Below, piece by piece: positions 47,357 through 58,965 of a DNA stretch of 64,000 nt (positions are counted from its first letter, which is position 1; each line of letters opens with the position of its first letter). The stretch is from the NCBI GenBank assembly GCA_029448655.1, contig JACCLO010000008.1, forward strand, positions 2,170,001 through 2,234,000, in the 5' to 3' direction. Under the pieces are notes generated by a model that made no database searches, was not told the origin of the DNA, and saw only the letters and a list, made by a program, of their open reading frames with translations. The translations under genes and the position numbers were made by a program. Source of the DNA: Wolfiporia cocos (taxonomy: Eukaryota; Basidiomycota; Agaricomycetes; Polyporales; Phaeolaceae).

Positions 47357-49091
47357 GGTGTAACTGAGGATAGTTTCTGTCGATTATGTTTTATTAGCTT
47401 TCCAAGTTGTATGTGGATACCCGCGAATATATTGACTATTATTGTAAGACAGGGTATGAACGCTACGGTTGTGTGGCAGCTTGCGCATAGACAGCATGGC
47501 AAGCGGGTGACTCACGAAACGAACACGAACAAAAGGAGTTGGTCTGTCTGGGCTTCCCGCTCACGACAAATTGCTGTGAGAAGGACCCTCTGAAGGCTAG
47601 TCTTCTTGGTGTGCGGTTTCTATAGCTGATATCTGCAACCCTTACAGAAGCTGCCCAAAGCGGAGAAGTAAGCCTGAGCGTTGCAGATCCAACAACTAAA
47701 GGAAACATCGCCGACTAGCTATCTCACCAATCTGGCCGCTCATAACGATATGGTCCCTGCGGCCGTGTGCTTATTCGCGCCAACGTGGTTTAACGTACTA
47801 TACCCAATTACCTCCCATGAATCTGATGAGTCAGTGGAACTCGGGTTCCCAACGGTTTTCAAGCTGAAACCCTTCGTTCCGAAGCCAGTCCGCGCTCATA
47901 ATACGGCCATTGAGTTGGCTCGTCTTCTTGCATTCAATGGTAAGCCCCCACCGGACCCATTCCGTTTAGGTCCGCCGTCCAGAGCGAAATCGACCGTCCC
48001 CCTGCGCGCTCGGTTGAACCTAGAATCGAGATCCTGACTCCACCATACGTATGATTTACCCCGACTTCTGCGGACTGTGACCGGCTTGACAGCATCACCC
48101 CTGACGATACTCGCGCCGCTTCGAGAACTCGTGCCGTGCACGCGCCCTTGCAGGCCTGCGCACGCCCGGTTAATCACGTCCAGCGTGCGCGATTTACGGC
48201 TAGGAACAGCTGCGGTCCAAGGTAAGGCGAACCAATCGCGTTCTCGGGTCGCAGGAACGTTCCACCGCCCCAGTTCTGCGGTGTCTGCGACAGATTCTGT
48301 CTCGCCACCGCAGACACATGCACAGCACGGTCGCCGAGCCTGCAAGAATACAAGGGTGGCTGGCCGCTGCTGTGGCGCAGACACGCGTGCGCTCGCAGCC
48401 AGGGGGCCTTGGCCCACGTGCAGCGCCATCCGAATGCTCATGACTGGACTCGACTTCGCACCCTAGTCGACGGCACCGGGGCTAATGGTGCGATAATGCA
48501 GAGGCTGCGCCGGATAGGAGCCGCGAAGCTCGTCCATCCAAGTATTCAATTGAATGCTGTACTCAACGCAGGTGCATCGCTAAACTCTGACGAGCGTTCT
48601 GTGGTACATAGAGTATCGCCACAGCGCTGTACTATGCGAATCGTCCGCGTCGAGGCGGGCGTTTATAACTATGCCCTAGGGCTCCGGAGGCGCGCGGAGG
48701 CGCAGCCGGCGCGATGACTCGGATCGAGCATGTTCGGTGACTCGAGATCGCAGCAGTCAGGGCGATACTGATGCGGATGATCGGACCCATTACGTCGGTA
48801 GGAAGCATCAAGGCTGCGTCAGTGGACTTCTGCCTCGAGTCTCAGCCACAAGACGCGCGTCACTGTCCATGACTCTTCTCGCGTATAAGTACCGCAGGAT
48901 GCAGCAGGCGTACTACGTCAGCTTCGCCCCGCGAATATCCCTCTGCAACCGCAATTATCGCCACAATTGCTCCTTTACACATCGACGATATCCTAGCCGC
49001 CACCATACCTCCCCAACCCTCTACCCTACAATCCCTATCAGCTGTACTCGATGTCGGCAGTGAACTGGAAGCACACAACCGTTATCATATC
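47357..49091. other. Intergenic stretch without recognised genes
   Basis: About 1.7 kb. The frames 47681-48037 (plus) and 47896-48441 (minus) show no domains or splice support. Nothing else is seen. Confidence 0.5.
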
Positions 49092-49951
49092 ATGGAATAC
49101 ACCTATAACCAAATGGGCGCGTTGAGCCCCAAATCTCCTGTTCCGCCTTCTCGGCGACAAGTCCCACCGACTGATCAGGTTAGCTATACCCTGAACCCTC
49201 GGTTAATTCGCAATATATTAATGGGAGCACAGACCTTTACGGAAGACATGTCCGTGAACCATGATATCGCGAGCGACCCATTCGTTACAGGCGGCGACCC
49301 CGGAACCAATTCCCCTCCTACCCACCACCCCAGTCCTTCGCCTTCGTCGGGATCCACGGATCACCAGTCGCGCACTGCCGTCGTTGTACCCGTAGTGGTA
49401 GCCGTCGTCGCACTCATCGTACTCTTCCTGCTCGGCTTCTGGCTGTGCAGAGTCATGCGCCGCCGCCACGCCCGCGCCACACCCGTTCTGCCGACTGTCG
49501 CTGAAAAGCCACAACTGCTCGAGGTCCGGCTGGAGCCAAAACCTGCCACGGGCCCCGCCGACGCGAAGTGGCAGCAGCTTCTGGTAAGTCAGCCGCGGAG
49601 ACGTGCGTGCAAACAGCTGACCGTGCGCCACAGCCATTATCCGCGCAGTACATCACCAAGGAGGAGTACGCGCGCGAGCAGGCGTCGCTCCCACAAGATG
49701 CCACGCCAGTAAGCAGCCGCCGTGCTAGCGTCATCACCACATCGTCTTCCTCGACGTTGCAGGGTTCCATTCCGGCGAAGGACGCTCAGTGTGAACCCGA
49801 GGGCCGCTTGCGCGTCGCAGTTGCCATTGCCATGCCGTCACCGCACCCGCGAATGGAGAGGGGGGCAAGGGATGCGAGTCGGAAGCAGGCAGAGCTATGC
49901 CTAGGTGTGGCAGACTTGCCGTGGCATGCCAGGGATGAGATGAACCCATGA
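49092..49951 (+). CDS. Single-pass membrane protein, paralogue B
   Basis: The extracellular N-terminal part is rich in Ser, Thr and Pro (DPFVTGGDPGTNSPPTHH). One transmembrane helix follows (AVVVPVVVAVVALIVLFLLGFWLC) with a basic RVMRRRHAR stop-transfer. The cytosolic part reads DAKWQQLL, then a phase-0 intron (GTAAGT...GCCACAG, about 49583-49632), PLSAQYITKEEYAREQ, a serine-rich linker and the C-terminal motif RLRVAVAIAMPSPHP. It then reads CLGVADLPWH and stops at 49949-49951. The intron position after W-x-x-(L/I)-(L/T) and the V-A-V-x-I-A-M-P motif identify it as a paralogue of the genes at 13663 and 54890. Its helix resembles the short anchors of fungal Ser/Thr-rich surface proteins more than those of the other two do. 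The start may lie further downstream, for example at the ATG near 49249. Confidence 0.65.
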
Positions 49952-50515
49952 CCTCGGTGACATACATCGACCGAGCCACTTCTATTTGTTTGTTAGCCTG
50001 TATCAAGTACAGGATGCAGCCGAAGAATCGTTCTTCTGCTGCGTCCTGTACTAGACATCTCTGTACCGTTCTCACGACGTACTGTACGGGGTTGCTAGAT
50101 CATTGCATTTGCGCTCACTATGGATGGGACCTCTGCGTTGATTTTCTGTTGGAAAGTATCAACACGAAGGTAGCTGCTGAGCCGCGGATCTCCCTCCTCT
50201 GACGCAGATGCCACGACAGAATATCTCACGGTATACGTCTTACACCACACCGCTTGTAATTTTACAGCGACCGATCTATCCATCAGTGGCGATGCTTTCC
50301 TACAAATTGTGATGCATGCGCCGCGAATCGATGAATCACGTTTGACTGAGTTCTGTGTTATGATGAGTTGCTGGTGATGATGATGATGATACATGAACTT
50401 AATAATAACAACATCAGCGAGAGAGAACTAAAGCAAGATAGGTTCCACAACGTATAGGTTACCCCAGATTTTACAACAGATTGGCTACCCGCATTCCTCT
50501 ATCTAGACACATCCA
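49952..50515. other. Convergent intergenic region
   Basis: Shared 3' region of paralogue B and the malic enzyme. A short GAT trinucleotide run lies near 50377-50391. Nothing else is seen. Confidence 0.5.
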
Positions 50516-52596
50516 TCACGGCTTCCACATCTTGCCCTTCACAAACTCGAGCAGCTGGTCGTCCCACAAGTCCCTCAGCTCCGTGGTGCGATCGACGCCC
50601 TGCAAGCGGACATAGTAAGCACGAGAGGACGGCCACGGGGTCATGGAGCACATACCGCTCGCTGAGCCGCGCGGATCACGCGGCACGCAATCTGCGCACT
50701 AATTTCGCGAATCCGCTCGACACGCGGGTACGCAAGGTCCTGCGCACGCTCCTCGGCCGTCAGCGAGTCAGCGAGGCCGAGGGACGACGCTTCGACCATG
50801 GTGTCCGTCACAGCGGACGCGCGCGACAAGATCGCGCCGAGCCCTAGCCCTGAGAGTGATTATCAGTACAGCGTGGTGGCCGCGATCAGTGCCGAACTTA
50901 CCTGGGAAGACATACATGTTGTTCCCTGAATAATGCATCAAGCTGTCAGCTAACAGACGAGGTTATGTTTCAAATATATGCACCTTGCCCCGGGTAGAGC
51001 GTCTTGCCGTTGTAGTCCTGCGCCGGAAACGGTGAGCCCGACGCGAAGATCACCTTTCCGCGGGACCACTCCACAGCCTCATCAAACTCGCACTCCGACA
51101 GGCGGACAGGGTTCGAGAGAGGGAAGATGATTGGACGAGGGTTGAGCGCGGACATTGTCTCAATGACAGATTGACTGAATGCACCCTGGCACAATGATGA
51201 GTTCAGGGATGATAGACGATCGGAGATATCAAGGCGCGCTAACCTTGATTGTGGACAGCCCGAGCAAAGCGGTGGGCTGAACGTATTTGATAATCTCCGT
51301 CAGGTCCGTCATTGGTGCGCCCGAGTAGTCGGGCCGCGAAAAATCTGCACGAAGCAATAGCATCAGCAGATTGGACGAGGACGATCGTCTCGATGGGTAA
51401 CGTACACTTCTTGTGCTCCGCCATCGGCCCCCGGCTGTCAAAGATGAGGCCCTGCGAGTCGACCAGCCAGATCCTGCGCCTGGCCTCTTCCGTCGACAGA
51501 CCCTGCAATTTGAAGAAACTCTGCAGCTGCATCGCCACGCCTACTCCCGCCGAGCCTGCACCCAAGAATAGGATCCGGTGGTCCTTCAGGGGCTTGCCAC
51601 TTGCCTCGCTGGCCATTTTCGCTGCATTCAAGAATCCAGAAAGCACAACCGCACCAGTGCCCTGTATGTCGTCGTTAAAAAGCGGGTAGCGATTCCGGAA
51701 GCGCGAGAGGTACGCGAAAGCGTTGTCGGTGGAGAAATCCTCGAACTGAATGAGGAGTCGCGGGTAGACGATGGACATCGCGTGCATCAACTCTTCCATG
51801 AACTCGTCTGCCTCAGACGTGGACACTCGACGCTGGCGGAGGCCAAGATAGAGTGGGTCTTCGAGGAATTGCTGGTTATTCGTGCCGAGATCGATGCAAA
51901 TCGGGATTGTCGACGAGGGTCGAATACTGTGAACAATGTGAGTAGAAGACCTTCGGGATTGCCGTGGATACACACCCTGCACCTGCGACATAAAGTGACA
52001 ACTTTCCGATGGCTATAGGCATGCCATTTACGCCGAGATCGCCCAAGCCCAAAATCCGAGATCCTGCAATCAATGAGCATACTTGCAGCATCCTGAAATA
52101 TTACACAATACCATCGGTCACCACCGCGATTCTCGCCTCGTCAATACGCGGCCAATTCCGCAGGACCTGTGCGATGTTCCCCTTGTCTCTGATCGAGACA
52201 TACTGGCGTTGATGATGTTAATGGCGCATTTCCATTCAACAACATATCTCACTTACCAGACCTTCCGGCCTCCGATATATATGCGAGAAGTTGAGACATG
52301 CATCGCCAACAGTGGGAGTATAGATAAGGGGCGTAATTTCCTACAGCACCTCAGCCTCCCTTGGTTGCATCCCGGACTTAAATGTCAAAACTCACGGACA
52401 TATTGTCCAGGCATAGTTTGTAGAACGTGCGTGGATCCGCATGCTTGAGTTGTGTCAGGTAGATATACTTTTCAAGGCTCTTGTCCTTCGATCGGAGCTG
52501 TTGCAGGCTGCGAGACTTATGTATTGACTCGTCCAGCGCGGGCGGCGCCAAGCCGCGTGGCGGCTTGGGAGGTGCTGTATCGTATGGGGACGGCAT
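50516..52596 (-). CDS. Malic enzyme (NAD(P)-dependent malate dehydrogenase, decarboxylating)
   Basis: Converts malate to pyruvate and CO2 with reduction of NAD(P). The start at 52596 gives [25 protein letters not shown], then KLCLDNMS|.. and [20 protein letters not shown], which holds the active-site tyrosine. [15 protein letters not shown] and [36 protein letters not shown] follow, with the catalytic lysine in IGKLSLY. The metal-binding [10 protein letters not shown] and [17 protein letters not shown] and the dinucleotide site [16 protein letters not shown] are intact. [19 protein letters not shown] and [21 protein letters not shown] follow. The last exon ends [12 protein letters not shown] with the stop at 50516-50518. 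About ten short introns keep frame. Cofactor preference and cytosolic versus mitochondrial location are not decided. No obvious mitochondrial presequence is seen. Confidence 0.92.
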
Positions 52597-52715
52597 GAGT
52601 TCAAGGAAGGAATCGTGAGTTGTGGATATATATCTGCGTACGTTGTGGTACGACCTTCAGCTTTTGGACGCCGTTGACCCACACAGGGTTTAGTACTATG
52701 GTCATGTCAGAAAAA

Positions 52716-52747
52716 TGGGGCGAGTTAGAGATGGGGCGAGTTAGAGA
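52716..52747. repeat. 16-bp perfect tandem duplication
   Basis: GGGGCGAGTTAGAGAT occurs twice in a row, about 120-150 bp upstream of the malic enzyme start. Confidence 0.65.
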
Positions 52748-53773
52748 TGAAGCGCTGAAAACGATTCGAGTCTCGCAAGTAGAGCGGATAAGCTTAGTAC
52801 ACAAGCGCGGAATGTCCACTGCAGCTGAATGAACGAGTGCTTAAGAGGCATGGCACTCAAAGAATCAGTCAGCGAGAACATAGCCCTAACGACGTGTGGT
52901 ATGTCATCCAGCAGACGGCCGCCGCCCAGAGTGCAACCATCGATAGTGACGGCCTGCATAATACGCGTCGCTTGGAGACACAGCGACATAGCCAACGTCT
53001 TGCACGATAGATGATGAAGGACAGATCAGCAAAGGCCCCTGCAGGCAGTACGCACCTTGTCTTCTCACGACGTTCATCCCTTAGTTAATCAAGATCCCAG
53101 GATGGAGAGAAAGTTGGATCAATTAAGTAGCCACCCCAAACAGTGACAAGACGTGAGTGGACTAGTCAGATTGTGGTAGGACACGTTCCGGGCAAAGAGC
53201 AGCTTCAGCGGCCGTCTGCCAACGCCGCACACCGTTTATGAGTCGACCATCCCGGTTTATCCGCAGAGGATCACAGGCATCGCATCACAGCATGAGTCAG
53301 ACCATGGTCAGGCCATGTTCCATTGTCAAATGTTTGGGCTAGCACGAGAGTGAGTGCTGCAGTAAAAGTGGTACGCCTTCCCGACGGAAGGCACGGATTA
53401 GCGAGCGCACTAGGGGGGAATGCCTACGGGCTTGTCATTGGCTTGTCAGGGAAGTCACGTACGATCTCACGGTGGTGCCAGTGTTTCAGCACCCTTGACA
53501 ACTCTGCGCAGGTCGGGGAGCAACGGGTCAACGGATGCATAATCAGAGATATCGTGGGTTGCGATATGATTGCCCAATGGAGGAGGAGCGGAGCGGCGCG
53601 GCATGTGACCGCGTTTCACGGCGCGACGCGTCTCAAAGCCTGCGCAGCGCTTCAGGCTACTGCAGGGCGACCATATGCGCACTTGAAAGCAGAAATCTAG
53701 TGAGCAGTACAGACTAGCCATAGCGAGGGGCTTACCACGGCCTCTGCAATCGCTGTCCAAAGGAAGTAAGGAG

Positions 53774-53820
53774 GTCCGAGCAAACCTCGGACGGTTGCAT
53801 GTGAAAGCCTGTGAAGGCTT
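53774..53820. other. Two adjacent small hairpins
   Basis: The first has a 7-bp perfect stem, GTCCGAG/CTCGGAC (53774-53792), with a 5-nt loop. The second has a 6-bp stem, AAGCCT/AGGCTT (53805-53820), with a GTGA (GNRA-type) loop. They lie 12 nt apart, and no gene is assigned. Confidence 0.35.
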
Positions 53821-54889
53821 AGAACTGCACTTATTGGTAGCTTCTCTGACATAGCTCGTCTAGAAGATGCGAGGCCCGCCGTCGGCGGGTAGTAGTGATG
53901 GTGTTGCTTGGGGTGCAGCCGGATGACACAAGCCGTCTTGTGCCCCAGCCCGACGCCATGCCATCTTCAGGCTCAACAGCCCCATAATCCCCCGGAGGGC
54001 ATCAAAGTCCGTAGAGCCATCGCAGCAAGAAAACAACTTAGACTCAGGACCATGACTTTGGTCTGTGTAGGTGATGAAGCTTGAAGCCGATTGCTTTTGA
54101 GAGGCGGAGTATGTCGGAGATCTGCCCAAGCACTACTAATATTTGAACTCAGATAAGCCACCACCAACTCCGCATTATATGACACCTCCTGCCGTGCTCA
54201 CCTCCTCCCTCTAGCGTGCTCTGCAAGATGTTCGCTTGCGGCGACGCAGCTCATTACAAGCAACCATGCGTTCGACGCGCGCAGATCGTCACGTAGCGGT
54301 ACGCAAAATTCTGGTCGTTCACGATAATGCAGTAATCGTCGACACACACAGCGAGTTCCCCGTTCATATACCACGTTGGGCACGGCGTCCGGGCACCTGC
54401 AATTGCCTATCACATCCTCCATGGTGTCTTTTCCCATCCCTCGCGTGCTGTGAGCACGCCAAGTCGTCCCCGCGACGATCCACCGAAGCCTGGGGAAATT
54501 CGCAAAAGCCGGGCCGCGGGGGTCACAACACCACGGAAGGCCGGGGATCACAGTTCTAGTCGGTGCGGGGTTTCGCGTCCACGTTCGACGCCTATCCTAG
54601 CCGCGCGAGTGATGTGCGCTGGAGACTCGGAATCACGCTCAGCCTCGACGGCGTGCACCCATCGATGACATGATCGCGTCTGTGGGGCGACAAGCGGACC
54701 CATATAGGCGTTCCCCGCACCGGGCTCGCCTCGGTCTTTCGCTGGCCAGAAGTGGACACACGCCCGCATCTCACCCGTTCACTGCGCTCTCGCACGCACC
54801 AGCTCGCCCTCGTGCCCGCACGCGACCCTTGTCCCTTGGCCATTTACACGCTCCACCTCGAGCGGTGCGCCCACCTTTACGCCCCCAGC

Positions 54890-55670
54890 ATGTCAGACAT
54901 ACCCCAGACCTCGTACAGTGGCTCCTCCTCCGTCATCCATTCGTCCGACGGCCCGCCTCTCATCCTTGTATTCCTTGCCTCTGGGCTCTTTGTCGGCGCT
55001 GTTCTCTCCGTGCTCGCTTTGCGCCGGATCTACCCCACCATCAACCTCACTCCCCGGCGCCTGCACGCTCCCGAGCCCGCGCAGGAGAAAGAGAGGCCTA
55101 AGTTGTGGGATGTCTACATTGATCCCAACTCCCTCCCACCGCCCGATGGTGACAAGGGAGGTGGCGGCGGGTGGAGTGTTGACAAGTGGGCAGATATACT
55201 GGTACGTCTTGGACAGTGATTACTTACTCAAAGGGTCGCTGACCTATCTAGTCCGTTTTTCCTGTTCGTTGACCACGCCCGATTATGCTTTCGTCTTGCA
55301 GCCTCTTGCGGTGCGATACCTTCCACCCCCTAGTTGGCCGCCCGCTCCTCCGCCCGTGGTCTTACCTCCTCAGCCTTCACGCCCCCGCTTCAGTTATTTC
55401 CAGCGGGCTGATCGCCCGCACTCCGCTGCGCCTGCGTCTATAGCTGTCGCCATGACTGAAAATCCGCATACTCCTTCGCCTCCAGGCAAGTTACAGATTG
55501 CGGTCACGATTGCCATGCCCTCCCGCGAGAGGAGCTGCTTCACAAAGGAGAAGGCAGGGCCTTCCATGAGCCCGTTTCCCGGAGAGACCGTGGAGTATTG
55601 TATTGGGTTGACAGAGTTGCCTGCAGTCTCCGCGCCGGAGGAACTCGAGGCTGCTGCAGCTCAAGATTAG
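54890..55670 (+). CDS. Single-pass membrane protein, paralogue C
   Basis: A short Ser/Thr-rich N-terminus (MSDIPQTSYSGSSS) is followed by one transmembrane helix, PPLILVFLASGLFVGAVLSVL, then ALRRIYP. This is closely similar to paralogue A (PALILAFLAIGLFVGGMLAMF). The cytosolic region has RPKLWDVYI and DKWADIL, then a phase-0 intron (GTACGT...CTTGCAG, about 55202-55301) before PLAVRYLPPPSW. A long proline-rich linker leads to the conserved C-terminal motif KLQIAVTIAMPS and YCIGLTELPA, with the stop at 55668-55670. Upstream sequence is open in frame to 54752 but low in information, so the ATG at 54890 is preferred. No function is recognised. Confidence 0.72.
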
Positions 55671-55904
55671 GGATGCACACGAGTGCTTCATGACCGTGAT
55701 GAGAATGATCGACGAGAAGGGGTGTAGCGAGTACTGCTGTATAATAGCCTGTAGAGCACCTCATGACCGTTCGTACTGTTGTCAATGTTAGACTGTTACA
55801 ATGTACACCATACTGTATAGGCCAATACGACCCACTCGCACCAATATGGACTTGCTATCAGCGATTGATCATGCTTTCAGATCTGCAGCCTCTCTCCCCA
55901 AAAT

Positions 55905-58705
55905 ATGTCTGATGCTGCGGCAACATCAGCATCCAAGCCCGCGTTTCTCTCTCCATCACCACAGACATTGGCCCGCGCACATGTGGACATCGAGTTCGAC
56001 TCGGGCATCAACACCTCGAACGCGTGGACCGTCTCGCTCGCGTCCGACCCGCGCGGCAGCCTAAATCCTATCGATGCCGGCCTCGGACTCGCACCGATCG
56101 CGGACAGCGACGCGGACGATGCGAACGGAAGGTCGCTCTCGGACGACGAGCTCGACGGCGACGCGGGGCGCGAAGAGGAGTACGGGCCGGGGCGCCCAGC
56201 GCGCGCGCTGTACGCGTTCGAGGGCAAGCCCGAGTTCCGCGAGCTCGTGTGCGTCAACGCGGGCGACGAGCTCGAGGTGCTCCGCGAGGACGTCGGCGAC
56301 GGCTGGAGCCTCGCGCGCGTCGTCAAGTGCCGGCCCAGCGAGCATGAGCGCGACGCGCAGGCGCACGAGGGCGAAGTCGGGCTGCTGCCCCAGACATACT
56401 ACACCGTAAGCCGTGCACGCCGCTGCGCGACGGACGACTCCGTGCTGACGACGACGCGGGCGGTGCACAGTTCACGTCGGACTTCGCCCGCCTGCCGGGG
56501 TTCGCGCTGCCCACGTCCTCCCACTTCCGCAAACGCGAGGCGTCCGGCTCGTCCATCACGCCCCGCGGCTCGCCCACGCTACCGCCGCTCGTGCCGCAGT
56601 CGACGGGCGAGTGGTTCCCGAGCTTCCGGCGCAGCCTCCTCGGCGGGCGCTCGCTCAACCGCTTCAGCAGCTTCGTCACGAGCGGCGCGGAGGCGTGGGT
56701 CCTGCAGGGCGGCGAGGACGCCGCGGCGGACGCGCCGCCCGTCGGGGCGCCGGGCCACGCGCGGGACCGCAGCGAGAACGCGAGCGAGGACGACGGGGGC
56801 CGGCGCGCGGGTGGCGAGGCGGAGAGGCACTTCGTCGAGGCGGGGCCCGCGTGGCGGAGCAAGCTGCCCGCGTTCCGCGTGCTCGTGCACTCGCCGTCGA
56901 AGCGCAGCTCGGGGCTGACAGGCCCGTTCACGGTGTACACGCTTACGTCGATCTTCGACGCGCCCGTGCGCGCGCACTTCCGGTCCGCGTCGCACCTCGA
57001 TGCCGAGGTGGAGGAGACCGAGCAAGAGGAGGCGGGGGAGGAGGACGGCGAGCCGACAAGCATCACTGTCCAGCGGCGGTTCTCGCATTTTGTCGTACTG
57101 CACACGGCGCTTTCGCGGCGGCTGCCTGGGATCGCGCTGCCGCCGCTACCGGAGAAGCAGTATGCGGGACGGTTCAACGACGCGTTCGTCGAGGCGCGCA
57201 GAGGCGACCTTGAACGATATATCAACCGCATCGTGCGCCATCCGGTTGCGCGTTATGCAGAGGTGCTCACGTTCTTTCTGGGATGCGAAAGCGACTCGGT
57301 GAGCGTGCATGTTGGGTATGCATCGCTGCTGCGATCGCTGACGATCGCATGGTTTGGTTCCGTAGGAATGGAAAAAGCAGCTGCCATACTACCTTGGGCT
57401 CCCGCCCAAGGGCCCGGCGTTCTACGCGCACGTCTACCACCCCGCGTTCAACCTCGATGCGGACGACGCACAGGAAGCCATTGAGCGGTTCACGAGCCAC
57501 ACGCGTGCGGTGGGCAACGGCGTGCAGGGACTCCGGGGCATCTTTGGAAAGGTGCGCGAGGCACGCGTCGGTACGTGTTTTGAGTGTCCGTGTTCCACCA
57601 AATCAACGTTAAATCATACACCTGCAGAGATGTCCAAAGCAGAACGGCTCCTCTCATACTCCCTCCTGTCGCTGATCACCTGCAAGCCACTCGCGTCCGC
57701 CTCTCCCTCCGCGGGCGACGACCCAGAGGAGGAAGACGGCGCGAATGCCAGATCGAGCGGGCACGTCAACTCTGACGGTGCGTGGTGTTGGCGGGAGGAT
57801 TGCGAAGGTACGCGCGGCACCCGTAGCCCCACTGCATGATGTCGACCGACAGACAGATTGCCTTAGGTTATCGAAGGCGATGCAGAGGACTGCGGAGACG
57901 CTGCAGCATGTCGCAGACATCTATGACAGCCACGTCAGTCTGATTATCACTGTACGCACTTGAGACGTGCGTTTGCTGATCGTGGATTGCAGGCGAGGAA
58001 GACGCAACTTGCGACGCACGAGGCGCTAAAGAACGTCGCACATCCGGCAACGATCTACGCAGTACGCGAACAATAGAACACCATTTCTTCACATGCTGAT
58101 ATATGAACGAAATCACTAGCCAGTGATTGATACGCACAAGGCGACGTTGGCGCGGTACCAGGATGCAGTGCGGCAGGGCCAGGTTAGTCCTCAATTTGCA
58201 CGTCTGTTTGTCCGGGGCGCTCAACGTGCTATGGTGCAGGAAGACGAAGAGATGGCCGCGCGCTGCGAGACCGTGTTGAATACGACGATGGCCGAGATGG
58301 ACACATACCACACGCAGAAAGTCGAAGACTTTGAGGCGCTCGCCAAGGAGCACCTTGACGGCGAGATTGCCCTCTACGAACAGGTTTGCCCTCTGTGTTC
58401 CTCTTCCTTTCGCTCGCACTAAGCCCATCGGGTTGAATTTATAGATACTGACGCGATTGCGCGCCGCGCGGCGCACGTTCGATCCGCCTCAGTACGAGGC
58501 GCTGAGTCGCTCTCCGCGGCAGCCGTCGATGTACGAGCGCGAGCTGGAGACTCCGCGCCTCACTGCTGCGCCGCTGGACCAGCCGTGCCCGCATGTGTTC
58601 GACTCTGCGCCCATCCGACCCGTCAGCGTCGCAATCCAGGAGGGTGTGGGCGTGTTGCTGGGAAACCCAACGAGCAGGGGCAGCGTGTTCGGCAAGCTAT
58701 GGTGA
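55905..58705 (+). CDS. SH3-PX-BAR sorting nexin (SNX9/18-like architecture)
   Basis: The N-terminal acidic region leads to an SH3 domain: ARALYAFEGKPEFRELVCVNAGDELEVLREDVGDGWSLARVV, with GLLPQTYYT (56190-56405). An intron near 56406-56470 leads to FTSDFARLPGF and a Ser/Gly-rich linker. The PX domain follows at about 56870-57290. It has FRVLVHSPSKRS, QRRFSHFVVLHTALSRRLPGIALPPLPEKQ, where the RRF arginine fits phosphoinositide binding, and DLERYINRIVRHPV. After an intron, KQLPYYLGLPPKGPAFYAHVYHPAFN and the BAR-type helices extend over several short exons (AERLLSYSLLSLITC, AMQRTAETLQHVADIYDSH, THEALKNVAHPATIYA, EDEEMAARCETVLNTTMAEMDTYH). The end is VGVLLGNPTSRGSVFGKLW, with the stop at 58703-58705. 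The architecture indicates membrane remodelling in endocytosis or endosomal sorting. Very GC-rich from 56.0 to 57.2 kb. Confidence 0.88.
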
Positions 58706-58965
58706 ATGGTGGAAGTGAGGACCACGGTTTCTTGAAGGTTGGAACAGGAAGGAGAAGGAGATGGATGATCTGCACATCTTATGATACCCCGATGATCTTG
58801 CTCTTCGCCATAAAACAGTGCTACGATTGACTATTGACAGGCAGAAGCTAACAACGCATGTATACATCACAATGTTCTGCTGTATGACAATTGCAAAGGC
58901 TGATCGAAATATACGAGGACACTGTCATTTCACTTCTTCTAGATCGCTCCGCGTTCACGGTCTGC

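Larger units (their letters stand above)
52597..54889. other. 2.3-kb intergenic stretch
   Basis: Promoter side of both the malic enzyme (minus) and paralogue C (plus). It contains a 16-bp tandem duplication and a pair of hairpins (separate entries). The frames 53323-53700 (plus) and 53860-54129 (minus) have no recognised domain. Confidence 0.45.

Noticed and set aside
55905..56918. 337-codon uninterrupted frame
   Set aside because: The first 166 or so codons are the real SH3 exon. Beyond the donor near 56406 the frame becomes arginine/alanine-rich shadow, while the correct exon lies in another frame.
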